A stretch of DNA of 6,971 nucleotides from Alphaproteobacteria bacterium CG11_big_fil_rev_8_21_14_0_20_44_7 (GCA_002787615.1 PCXJ01000127.1:1-6971), one strand, 5' to 3'. Numbered from the stretch's first letter, positions 1-6,326 are shown. Translations and numbers: made by a program. The notes: generated by a model not told the origin, from the sequence alone.

Positions 1-648
1 ATTGAAAGCAGCAAAATCAACAAAACCGTTTCCGAGCTAAGACAATATGAAATTCTCGCAAAGCAGTTTAAGGATGTATATCACTATTTTCCCGGTGATG
101 TTAGTAATTCTGATGGCAAGTTTGGCTCTGGCGTTAGCAATGGGAATCAGGATGGAACTGTGAGATATGGGCATTTGGAAATGCCCGGCTCTTGGGAACA
201 GCTAAATCGCGCCGGATTTGTCGACACTGCATATGACGGCAGCAGCGTTAATGGCGTGGGCGGGGTTAAAATTGGAGTAAACGTTCCTGCAACCCCTTTA
301 GACAAGAAAAAAACCGCTTTTATATTCGAGTCGCATCATACCGCCAACTCGGTTTGGAATGTGGCTGAATACACAAGAACTTGGATACAAATAGTCGCTG
401 CACCAACAGCCTTTGGCGGAGCAAGCTATCCAACTGATTATGCAGCCATGACAACGGCGAGAGCAATGGCAATGGATGAAAAAATGGATGACGGCAAGCC
501 CGCCACGGGAAAATTAATTGCGTACTCATACTCCACACAATGTGTAAACACTTCTTGGACTTCCACAGGCGACCCATCACTGGTGCAATGGAAGCCCAAT
601 AGCGGCTATCCCTGCTATGGCATCAGATATTATATCGATAGAGATTAA
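1..648 (+). CDS. Type IV pilin-like pseudopilin, 5'-truncated by the window edge
   Basis: The reading frame is open from base 1 to the TAA at 646-648, giving 215 visible residues. By alignment with the three downstream paralogues, about 30 N-terminal residues lie outside the window, including the prepilin-peptidase site and most of the hydrophobic helix. Visible parts are the end of the N-terminal helix, YFPGDVSN near residue 29 (against WPGDMPNA in the others), a GNQDG stretch near 48, SWEQLNRAGF (against FWQHLxKAGY), GVNVP near 93, MDEKMDDGKPATG near 158-170, and cysteines at about 181 and 205. The protein is presumably a membrane-anchored subunit of a type II secretion or type IV pilus-like fibre. 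It is the most divergent of the four paralogues: it lacks NASSFWDVD, and its acidic block has shrunk. A GTG at 160 could be mistaken for the start, but homology continues upstream of it. The family call is firm; the function is unknown. Confidence 0.85.
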   Translation: MESSKINKTVSELRQYEILAKQFKDVYHYFPGDVSNSDGKFGSGVSNGNQDGTVRYGHLEMPGSWEQLNRAGFVDTAYDGSSVNGVGGVKIGVNVPATPLDKKKTAFIFESHHTANSVWNVAEYTRTWIQIVAAPTAFGGASYPTDYAAMTTARAMAMDEKMDDGKPATGKLIAYSYSTQCVNTSWTSTGDPSLVQWKPNSGYPCYGIRYYIDRD

Positions 649-671
649 TTTATCGCTGCGCCTTTCTAGGC

Positions 672-706
672 TTGCCTAAATTCGGCGAATCTCATATAAA
701 ACTGCT
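672..706 (+). promoter_or_regulatory. Putative sigma70-type promoter of the glyQ operon, leaderless type
   Basis: TTGCCT at 672-677 and TATAAA at 695-700 are separated by 17 bp, a good -35/-10 pair. The ATG of glyQ begins only 6 nt after the -10 box, so the predicted transcription start falls on or next to the A of the start codon. No Shine-Dalgarno sequence is seen before glyQ. The -35 box overlaps a short inverted repeat (TAGGC-TT-GCCTA, 667-678), which could be an operator or chance. The 58-bp gap 649-706 holds nothing else I can identify. Promoter strength and leaderless initiation are inferred. Confidence 0.5.
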
Positions 707-1555
707 ATGAGTAATAATTTTCAGAATCTAATCCTCAAACTCCAGCATTTCTGGGCGGAACAAGGCTGCCTGATTTTGCAACCGCTTGATATGGAAGTTG
801 GCGCAGGCACATTTCACCCTGCCACAACTTTGCGCGCACTAGGTTCTGAACCATGGAAAGCTGCATATGTGCAACCCTCCCGCCGTCCCAAAGATGGCCG
901 CTATGGCGAAAATCCAAATCGTCTTGGGCATTACTACCAATTTCAGGTGATTTTGAAGCCTTCACCAGACAATATCCAAGAATTATACCTTGAAAGCCTA
1001 TATCATTTGGGAATCGACAAGAAAAACCATGATATACGCTTTGTTGAGGATGACTGGGAAAGCCCCACTCTCGGCGCATGGGGTTTGGGCTGGGAAGTGT
1101 GGTGTGATGGCATGGAAGTTTCGCAATTCACCTATTTCCAGCAAGTTGGCGGGATAGAGTGCAAACCCGTTTCTGGAGAATTGACTTATGGCTTGGAACG
1201 CTTAGCCATGTATATTCAGGGCGTGGAAAATGTTTATGATTTGCAATATTCGGATGATGTAACATACGGCGAAGTTTTTTTGCGGCAGGAGCGCGAACAT
1301 TCCGCATATAACCTAGAATTCGCCAATACTGATATGCTGCTCAAACATTTTGAAGATGCCGAAGCCGAGTGCAAAGCGTGCTTAACAAATAATCTTGCCC
1401 TGCCCGCCTATGAGCAATGTATCAAAGCGTCGCATATCTTCAACCTGCTGGATGCACGCGGCGTGATTGGCGTTACCGAACGCGCAAACTATATATTACG
1501 CGTGCGCGAATTGGCAAAGGCAAGTTGCGAAAAATATGTGGAGGATATAAAATAA
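707..1555 (+). CDS. glyQ: Glycyl-tRNA synthetase alpha subunit
   Basis: This is the catalytic alpha subunit of the alpha2-beta2 bacterial glycyl-tRNA synthetase (class II), which activates glycine with ATP and, with GlyS, charges tRNA-Gly in the cytoplasm. At 282 residues it is slightly shorter than the E. coli protein (303). Recognisable parts are the N-terminal HFWAEQGCLILQP (14-26), GAGTFHPATTLR (32-43), the motif 2 region YVQPSRRPKDGRYGENPNR (54-72) followed by HYYQFQVILKPSP, the WEVWCDGMEVSQFTYFQQ block (129-146), and motif 3 GELTYGLERLAMY (157-169). The C-terminal part with ASHIFNLLDARGVIGVTER (241-259) is intact. It heads an operon with panD, a small membrane gene and glyS. The upstream TATAAA six bases before ATG suggests a leaderless transcript. 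Identification is secure. Confidence 0.97.
   Translation: MSNNFQNLILKLQHFWAEQGCLILQPLDMEVGAGTFHPATTLRALGSEPWKAAYVQPSRRPKDGRYGENPNRLGHYYQFQVILKPSPDNIQELYLESLYHLGIDKKNHDIRFVEDDWESPTLGAWGLGWEVWCDGMEVSQFTYFQQVGGIECKPVSGELTYGLERLAMYIQGVENVYDLQYSDDVTYGEVFLRQEREHSAYNLEFANTDMLLKHFEDAEAECKACLTNNLALPAYEQCIKASHIFNLLDARGVIGVTERANYILRVRELAKASCEKYVEDIK
1540..1544 (+). promoter_or_regulatory. Shine-Dalgarno sequence for panD, inside the end of glyQ
   Basis: GGAGG matches the anti-Shine-Dalgarno CCTCC visible at the 3' end of the 16S gene in this window. It lies 14 nt before the ATG at 1559, longer than the usual 5-9 nt. It nevertheless supports this start over the ATGs at 1583 and 1586, which would cut off residues that align with the conserved PanD N-terminus. 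Confidence 0.45.
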
Positions 1556-1558
1556 ACC

Positions 1559-1915
1559 ATGACCCACGATCCACTAATTACGATGATGAAAGGCAAAATC
1601 CACCGCGCGACGGTGACAAAGGCTGATTTGCATTATGAAGGTTCAATCACGGTTGATACCGCCCTGCTGGAGGCAAGCGGCATTTTGCCCTATGAGCAGG
1701 TGGATGTGTTGAACATCACCAATGGCAATCGCTTCACCACCTACACAATTGAAGGCGGCGCGGGTGAAATTCAAATCAACGGCGCAGCAGCCCATCTTGC
1801 CAAGGAGGGTGATTTAGTAATCATCGTCGCCTATCAGCAAATGACTGAATCAGACGCAAAAAGCTGGCAACCGAAAGTGGTTTTGGTTGATGGGGAGAAT
1901 AGGGTGAAATCTTAA
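1559..1915 (+). CDS. panD: Aspartate 1-decarboxylase proenzyme (pyruvoyl-dependent)
   Basis: Decarboxylates L-aspartate to beta-alanine, the beta-alanine source for pantothenate and coenzyme A. The proenzyme cuts itself to create an N-terminal pyruvoyl cofactor from serine. The 118 residues align closely with E. coli PanD (126) at a constant offset of +4: KGKIHR (11-16, Lys13 equals E. coli Lys9), TKADLHYEGS with the self-cleavage pair Gly28-Ser29, TNGNRFTTY (54-62, Arg58 and Tyr62 equal Arg54 and Tyr58), and NGAAAHLAKEGDLVII (74-89). All key residues are present, so the enzyme should be active. The C-terminus is about 12 residues shorter than in E. coli. It starts 3 nt after the glyQ stop, and its own stop abuts the next ATG (TAAATG). 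Finding panD between glyQ and glyS is unusual and has no obvious pathway reason. Confidence 0.96.
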   Translation: MTHDPLITMMKGKIHRATVTKADLHYEGSITVDTALLEASGILPYEQVDVLNITNGNRFTTYTIEGGAGEIQINGAAAHLAKEGDLVIIVAYQQMTESDAKSWQPKVVLVDGENRVKS

Positions 1916-2332
1916 ATGGAACTTAAAATATTAATATCTCTAATTGTCTTTATTTTTTGTGTTCTATTAGGTGGTTATAAAATGCTATCTCTAGCAAAAC
2001 TGAAGAAAAACGGCACGACCATTGCAGCAAAAATTCTAGAAGTCACCAAAACTAAGACTAAGAATCCCGCAAATTCGCTAAACTACAGCTTTAGCCCTAT
2101 GAATTCGGAAAGAATCACTCAAAAACGGATTCTCGTGCAGTCATATTGTAAGCATGAGATTTTTGAGAACATGCTTAAGGATATTAAAGTGGGGGATGAA
2201 ATCAAGATTTCCTACTTACAAAACAACCCAAAAAATAACTTTCCAACCGTTGCATTAGACAATGAAATCAAAATGTATAGAAACATTCTGTTAATTGGAT
2301 TACTAATGTCAGCAACAATTTTAATTTTGTAA
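1916..2332 (+). CDS. Small two-helix membrane protein, DUF3592-like
   Basis: A 138-residue protein with a hydrophobic segment at about 4-24, a polar domain of about 95 residues, and a second hydrophobic segment at about 121-138 that ends the protein. The polar part holds a pattern seen in DUF3592-type proteins: a strand AAKILEV (37-43), then a variable loop, then VGDEIKISYLQNNPKNNFP (92-110), like the VGxxVxVxYxPxNP core of that family. No catalytic residues are evident and the function is unknown. It is strikingly AT-rich compared with panD and glyS on either side, which suggests later acquisition. It starts directly at the panD stop (TAAATG) and ends directly at the glyS start (TAAATG), so it is probably co-transcribed and translationally coupled. 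Only a weak AGGG (1901-1904) precedes it. The DUF3592 assignment is tentative. Confidence 0.7.
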   Translation: MELKILISLIVFIFCVLLGGYKMLSLAKLKKNGTTIAAKILEVTKTKTKNPANSLNYSFSPMNSERITQKRILVQSYCKHEIFENMLKDIKVGDEIKISYLQNNPKNNFPTVALDNEIKMYRNILLIGLLMSATILIL

Positions 2333-4180
2333 ATGACTGAACTATTACTAGAACTATACTCCGAAGAAATTCCGGCGCGGATGCAAGAGCTGGCGGCGCG
2401 TGCGTTTGCGGAAAGCATTGATAAGGATGCCGAATATTTTTATTCGCCACATCATATTATTGTGAAAGCAGATTTGCCCGATAAACAACAGGATGAGAAT
2501 ATCGAGCGCAAGGGCCCGAAAATCGGCGCGCCCGAACAGGCAATAAACGGATTTGCAAAATCCTGCGGCGTTGCTGGTGTGGATGAGCTTGAACAGCGCG
2601 AGGGATATTATTTCTTTGCCAAACAATCCAAAGGTGAAAACACAAAAGATTATCTAGCAAAGAAAATTCCTGAAATTTTGGGTGGATATAGCTGGCCGAA
2701 ATCCATGCGCTGGGGTAATCACGAAATCCGCTGGGTACGCCCACTCCATTCTATCTCCTGCACATTTGGCGGTGAAGTTGTGCCTTTCAAATTTGGACAT
2801 TTGGAATCAGCAATCATCAGCCAGCCCGCAAACATCAATCAAACTGAGCGTAAAAATTTGATTGCCGAAGGTGCAAAAAAACTGGCTGGAGGAGTGGAGC
2901 TTGATGAGAAATTGCTCGATGAAGTGACAAATCTGGTGGAAAATCCCGTGCCGATGTTGGGAGAATTCCCCACAGAGTTTCTGCAAGTCCCGCAAGAATG
3001 TTTGGTTTCCAGCATGAAATCGCATCAGAAATATTTTCCGGTTTATGATGGCCAGAAGCTAAGCAGCAAGTTCATATTTGTTGCAAATCTGGAAGCAGAA
3101 GATGGCGGCAAGAAGATTCGTGCGGGAAATGAGCGCGTTCTGAAGGCACGGCTGTCGGATGCTAAGTTCTTTTGGGAACAGGATAGGAAACACAAGCTCG
3201 AAGCTTTCCTCCCCAAATTAAAACAAGTTACCTTCCATAATAAAATCGGCAATATGCTGGAAAAAGCCGAGCGCATTTCCGCGCTGGCGGAGTTCATCGC
3301 TGAAAAAATCGGAGCAGATGCAGAAAAAGCCAAACGCGCAGGATTGCTATGTAAGGCGGATTTAGTTTCGGAAATGGTTGGTGAATTTGCCGAGTTGCAA
3401 GGAATAATGGGCGGATATTATGCTGATGACAAAGAAATTGGCGAAGCAATAAAGCTGCATTACGGCGAGCCGAAAAATAATAAGCTGGCAATTGCCGTGG
3501 CGCTTGCCGATAAATTTGATTCACTAGTGCAATTATGGCTAGCAGGTGAGAAACCCACCGGAAGCCGTGACCCGTTTGGCTTGCGCCGCGCTGCTTTGGG
3601 CATCATCCGCATAATTCTTGAGAATAATCTGAAGCTCAACTTGCGTGAATTTGCCAAAAATGATGAAATATTTGCCTTTTTCATCGAGCGCCTGAAATAT
3701 CTGCTAAAATCTCAAGAAATTCGCCATGATATTGTTGATGCCGTGCTTGGGCAAGGGGATGACTTACTGATAATCCACAACAAGGCACAAAGCCTAAGCG
3801 AATTTTTGCACAGTGACAGGGGTACAAAGCTGATGGAGTGCTATAACCGCGCTGTAAATATCCTAACCGCTGAAGAGAAAAAGGATGGGATTAGCTATGA
3901 ATCAAACCCGCAAGAAGCATTGCTAAGTAGCGCTGAGGAAAAGAGCTTATACGAAGAAATGCAGCAGAAAGAAGCGATAATCTCGGAAGCAATAGCAGGT
4001 GAAGATTTTGGCAAGGCAATGGGACAGCTTGCTCAGTTACAGCAAAACATCAATGCATTTTTCGATAATGTGATGGTAAATGCCGAAAACCCGCAAATCC
4101 GGGAAAACCGCTTAAAGCTGCTCGCCAAAATCCGCTCATTTATGGATAAAATCGCCGATTTCAGCAAAATTGAGGGTTAA
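2333..4180 (+). CDS. glyS: Glycyl-tRNA synthetase beta subunit, shortened
   Basis: Beta subunit of the two-subunit glycyl-tRNA synthetase, which binds tRNA-Gly and works with GlyQ. It has 615 residues, against 689 in E. coli. Family landmarks are LLLELYSEEIPARM (4-17), ERKGPKIGAPEQAINGF (58-74), PKSMRWG..IRWVRPLHS (122-140), SMKSHQKYFPVYD (227-239), RVLKARLSDAKFFWEQDRK (268-286), the HD-like stretch LLCKADLVSEMVGEFAELQGIMGGYYA (338-364), GSRDPFGLRRAALGIIRII (410-428), and the C-terminal anticodon-binding-like helices with INAFFDNVMVNAE (573-585). Two segments are reduced. About 13 residues are missing near 25-36, where the usual PRRL reads PHHI (39-42). About 26 residues are missing after FGHLES (154-159), removing the conserved GHRF loop. 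No frameshift or stop is present, so it looks functional but trimmed. No Shine-Dalgarno is seen; the start abuts the preceding stop. Confidence 0.95.
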   Translation: MTELLLELYSEEIPARMQELAARAFAESIDKDAEYFYSPHHIIVKADLPDKQQDENIERKGPKIGAPEQAINGFAKSCGVAGVDELEQREGYYFFAKQSKGENTKDYLAKKIPEILGGYSWPKSMRWGNHEIRWVRPLHSISCTFGGEVVPFKFGHLESAIISQPANINQTERKNLIAEGAKKLAGGVELDEKLLDEVTNLVENPVPMLGEFPTEFLQVPQECLVSSMKSHQKYFPVYDGQKLSSKFIFVANLEAEDGGKKIRAGNERVLKARLSDAKFFWEQDRKHKLEAFLPKLKQVTFHNKIGNMLEKAERISALAEFIAEKIGADAEKAKRAGLLCKADLVSEMVGEFAELQGIMGGYYADDKEIGEAIKLHYGEPKNNKLAIAVALADKFDSLVQLWLAGEKPTGSRDPFGLRRAALGIIRIILENNLKLNLREFAKNDEIFAFFIERLKYLLKSQEIRHDIVDAVLGQGDDLLIIHNKAQSLSEFLHSDRGTKLMECYNRAVNILTAEEKKDGISYESNPQEALLSSAEEKSLYEEMQQKEAIISEAIAGEDFGKAMGQLAQLQQNINAFFDNVMVNAENPQIRENRLKLLAKIRSFMDKIADFSKIEG

Positions 4181-4202
4181 TCCTTAATTAACGATTCCCG
4201 CT

Positions 4203-4208
4203 TAGAAT
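4203..4208 (+). promoter_or_regulatory. Putative -10 box of the second pseudopilin gene (leaderless type)
   Basis: TAGAAT (five of six matches to TATAAT) ends 6 nt before the ATG at 4215. No Shine-Dalgarno is visible in the 34-bp gap after glyS, and no convincing -35 box lies at 16-18 bp spacing. The arrangement repeats that of glyQ and of the third pseudopilin gene. Confidence 0.35.
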
Positions 4209-4214
4209 ATAGCT

Positions 4215-4928
4215 ATGAAAAAGGGATTCACACTTGTTGAACTTGGAATAGTGCTGGTTGTCATCGGGCTATTGACCGGCGCGGTTATTGTCGCCCAAAA
4301 TCTCACTGAAACCGCAAAATTACAATCAGTCATTGCCCAGCTTCTGAAATACAAGGATTCCGCGCATCAGTTTAAGGATAAATATGGCGGTTGGCCGGGA
4401 GATATGCCCAACGCCTCATCCTTTTGGGATGTGGATGCAAGCGGAAGCGGCACACATGATGGCAATGGTGACGGCGATATAAGAGATGCAATAGCTTCCA
4501 CCCCTGCAAGCGATGAGCGCGTAGTATTCTGGCAGCATTTGTCAAAAGCCGGCTATTTGGCGCAGGATTATACTGGGACTTGGTACGTAGAAAATGGACA
4601 ATTTACTCATGCAGGCATTAACGTTCCAGCAATGAGCTATGGAAAAGGCCCACATGCTAAATTACGCAATTTTATACAAATTACATGGGTTACTGCATAC
4701 ACAGCTTATAGTCCAAATTTTCTGGCAATGGCGAGCGGGTTTGTTTTTACCGCTGACGATGCAAGATATATTGACTACAAAATTGATGATGGTAAACCAA
4801 TTTCAGGTGACGTGCTGGTTGCCTCAACAAGTTCGTGCGCTACCGCCACTAGCAACCCAAGCGATTATGATATATACAGCACAACAGAGCAATGCGCAGT
4901 CCTATTCAATGCGCATCTGGAAGATTAA
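4215..4928 (+). CDS. Type IV pilin-like pseudopilin, second in the array
   Basis: A 237-residue prepilin with a four-residue leader: MKKG^FTLVEL, with Phe at +1 and Glu at +5 of the mature protein, followed by a hydrophobic helix to about residue 28. Next come the amphipathic helix extension, PGDMPNASSFWDVDA (61-75), an acidic DGNGDGDIRD block (82-91) resembling a calcium-binding loop, FWQHLSKAGY (105-114), GINVP (134-138), a variable stretch rich in aromatic residues, YIDYKIDDGKPISG (185-198) and a cysteine pair (208, 227). The product should be processed by prepilin peptidase and built into a pseudopilus or pilus. It is separate from the glyS transcript if the -10 box just upstream is real. 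No assembly genes are nearby, so whether it is a major or minor subunit cannot be told. A role in type II secretion, type IV pili or DNA uptake remains open. Confidence 0.92.
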   Translation: MKKGFTLVELGIVLVVIGLLTGAVIVAQNLTETAKLQSVIAQLLKYKDSAHQFKDKYGGWPGDMPNASSFWDVDASGSGTHDGNGDGDIRDAIASTPASDERVVFWQHLSKAGYLAQDYTGTWYVENGQFTHAGINVPAMSYGKGPHAKLRNFIQITWVTAYTAYSPNFLAMASGFVFTADDARYIDYKIDDGKPISGDVLVASTSSCATATSNPSDYDIYSTTEQCAVLFNAHLED

Positions 4929-4950
4929 ATTTAGCCTTAATCTTTTATTT
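4921..4950 (+). terminator. Weak AT-rich hairpin with T-rich tail after the second pseudopilin gene
   Basis: AAGATTAA (4921-4928) and TTAATCTT (4937-4944) form a perfect 8-bp inverted repeat around an 8-nt loop, followed by TTATTT. The stop codon lies in the left arm. It has only one G-C pair, so stability is low. It may be a weak or attenuating terminator separating this gene from the next promoter, or merely AT-rich sequence. Confidence 0.3.
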
Positions 4951-4962
4951 ACCAATGAGATT

Positions 4963-4968
4963 TATACT
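4963..4968 (+). promoter_or_regulatory. Putative -10 box of the third pseudopilin gene (leaderless type)
   Basis: TATACT (five of six matches to TATAAT) ends 7 nt before the ATG at 4976, so transcription would start at or next to the start codon. No Shine-Dalgarno and no clear -35 box are seen in the 47-bp gap. Confidence 0.38.
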
Positions 4969-4975
4969 CTAGACC

Positions 4976-5647
4976 ATGCGCAAAGGCTTTACCCTTATTG
5001 AACTTTCTATAGTCTTCCTGATTATCGGGTTTTTAGTGGCGGCACTATCTGTGGGAAATGAACTTGTGCGCACAGCAACTATGCAGTCTATAATCAGCGA
5101 TTTGCGTGAATTTGAGTCATATAGCAAAGAATTCCGCACAAAATATTATTACTGGCCGGGAGATATGCCCAACGCTTCCAGCTTTTGGTCAATTGATGCT
5201 ACCACTGCCGGAGAACATGACGGAAATGGCGACCATGACGTTGATGATGTTATCGGCTCTGTGCCTTCTACTTATGAAGGCGAGGCATTCTGGCAGCATT
5301 TATATAAAGCCGGATTTTTTGAAACTGTATATAGCGGTATCGCCACAGCAACCCATACAAACTCCCCGCTAGCCCCAATTGATAGTAGCAGATATATCAC
5401 CAATGATGCCGACAAAGTTGTGGATGCAAAACTCCATATTACCCTATCCACAGGCAATGCCAGCGCATATGAAAGCATGACCACACAGCAAGCATTCTTC
5501 ATTGACAATAAAATGGATAATGGTGAAGCAACTACGGGTATTATCCTCGGCGGCGAAGATGTTGGAGATTGCTATACCGGAATTGCGTATAATGTTGATG
5601 ATGACTCTCCAGACCAATGCTGGATAACTTTTATAATCGAGGAATAA
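4976..5647 (+). CDS. Type IV pilin-like pseudopilin, third in the array
   Basis: A 223-residue prepilin with MRKG^FTLIEL (Glu at +5) and a hydrophobic helix to about residue 26. PGDMPNASSFW (61-71), DGNGDHDVDD (82-91) and FWQHLYKAGF (105-114) stand at exactly the same residue positions as in the preceding paralogue. At DNA level a 23-bp stretch around PGDMPNA is identical between the two genes (4392-4414 and 5153-5175). The G(V/I)NVP motif of the other three members is missing here, and the variable region is different. The end carries FFIDNKMDNGEATTG (174-188) and cysteines 199 and 215. The ATG lies just after a TATACT box. Its TAA abuts the next ATG, so it forms a two-gene unit with the fourth pseudopilin. 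Function in the fibre is unknown. Confidence 0.92.
   Translation: MRKGFTLIELSIVFLIIGFLVAALSVGNELVRTATMQSIISDLREFESYSKEFRTKYYYWPGDMPNASSFWSIDATTAGEHDGNGDHDVDDVIGSVPSTYEGEAFWQHLYKAGFFETVYSGIATATHTNSPLAPIDSSRYITNDADKVVDAKLHITLSTGNASAYESMTTQQAFFIDNKMDNGEATTGIILGGEDVGDCYTGIAYNVDDDSPDQCWITFIIEE
5639..5642 (+). promoter_or_regulatory. Shine-Dalgarno sequence of the fourth pseudopilin gene
   Basis: GAGG lies 5 nt before the ATG at 5648, inside the last codons of the third pseudopilin. It matches the CCTCC of the 16S tail. The two preceding pseudopilin genes have no such site, which supports the view that only operon-internal genes use it here. Confidence 0.5.
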
Positions 5648-6322
5648 ATGAGAAAAGGCTTCACATTCATAGAAATTTCATTCGTTGTCGTCATCATAGG
5701 GATTCTTATTGGCGGAATGGTATTTGGCAGCGAATTGGTCAAAACCTCCAGATTGCAGGGGATTATCGTTGAATCGCAGGATTATATTAGAAAAGTTCGT
5801 GAATTTAACGATAAATATGGCTATTACCCCGGAGACATGCCCAATGCCTCATCTTTTTGGGATGTGGACGCAGCAACCTTAGGCGAACATAACGGCAATG
5901 GCGATGGCGTTGTTGATGATTTAATAACCGCCCCCGAACCTGATGCCTATGAACGCTTCATGTTCTGGCAGCATCTCAACAAAGCCGGATATATTGATGA
6001 TACAATGAGCGGCGCTGGCTCAAGCGTAAGCGTCGGCGTAAATGTGCCGGAATCAAATTATCCTAAGGGAATATACGATATTGCGCCATCCACCGGAGAT
6101 TATATGATACTGCAAAGTAGCGGCACTAACTCACAATTGCTCGAACCACAAGCTGCATTTTATATTGATGATAAAATGGATGATGGAATAGCCACGACAG
6201 GGCTTGTTCATGGATTTGGCGATGGCGGCTCGCTAAATTGCTATCTCACAACAGTATATGAAATCGCTTCCACTGATGTGGAATGCTATTTAGGATTTTA
6301 TATATTTGATGTTGAGGGCTGA
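5648..6322 (+). CDS. Type IV pilin-like pseudopilin, fourth in the array
   Basis: A 224-residue prepilin with leader MRKG^FTFIEI (Glu at +5) and a hydrophobic helix to about residue 27. It carries PGDMPNASSFWDVDA (61-75), NGNGDGVVDD (82-91, Asn for the first Asp), FWQHLNKAGY (106-115), GVNVP (130-134), FYIDDKMDDGIATTG (171-185) and cysteines 198 and 213. The shared central block and end motif make it a clear paralogue of its neighbours, while residues of about 116-168 are nearly unrelated to them apart from GVNVP. It is translationally linked to the preceding gene (TAA immediately followed by ATG, with a Shine-Dalgarno) and probably co-expressed, so the two products may act in the same fibre. 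It is the last gene before the convergent 16S gene. Confidence 0.92.
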   Translation: MRKGFTFIEISFVVVIIGILIGGMVFGSELVKTSRLQGIIVESQDYIRKVREFNDKYGYYPGDMPNASSFWDVDAATLGEHNGNGDGVVDDLITAPEPDAYERFMFWQHLNKAGYIDDTMSGAGSSVSVGVNVPESNYPKGIYDIAPSTGDYMILQSSGTNSQLLEPQAAFYIDDKMDDGIATTGLVHGFGDGGSLNCYLTTVYEIASTDVECYLGFYIFDVEG

Positions 6323-6326
6323 TTTC

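Noticed and set aside
735..1079. Minus-strand open frame inside glyQ
   Set aside because: Lies opposite a well-conserved gene; its translation has no recognisable domain. A shadow.
1417..1626. Plus-strand open frame across the glyQ-panD junction
   Set aside because: Overlaps two secure genes in another frame and resembles nothing.
2212..3684. Several minus-strand open frames opposite the DUF3592-like gene and glyS
   Set aside because: All lie opposite coding sequence supported by homology (glyS) or by gene structure (the small membrane gene), with no start context or motifs.
4184..4191. TTAATTAA palindrome after glyS
   Set aside because: AT-rich short palindrome, expected by chance; no T tail or operator partner.
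4639..5001. Plus-strand open frame across the second and third pseudopilins
   Set aside because: An out-of-frame shadow of the pseudopilin genes, crossing the intergenic gap.
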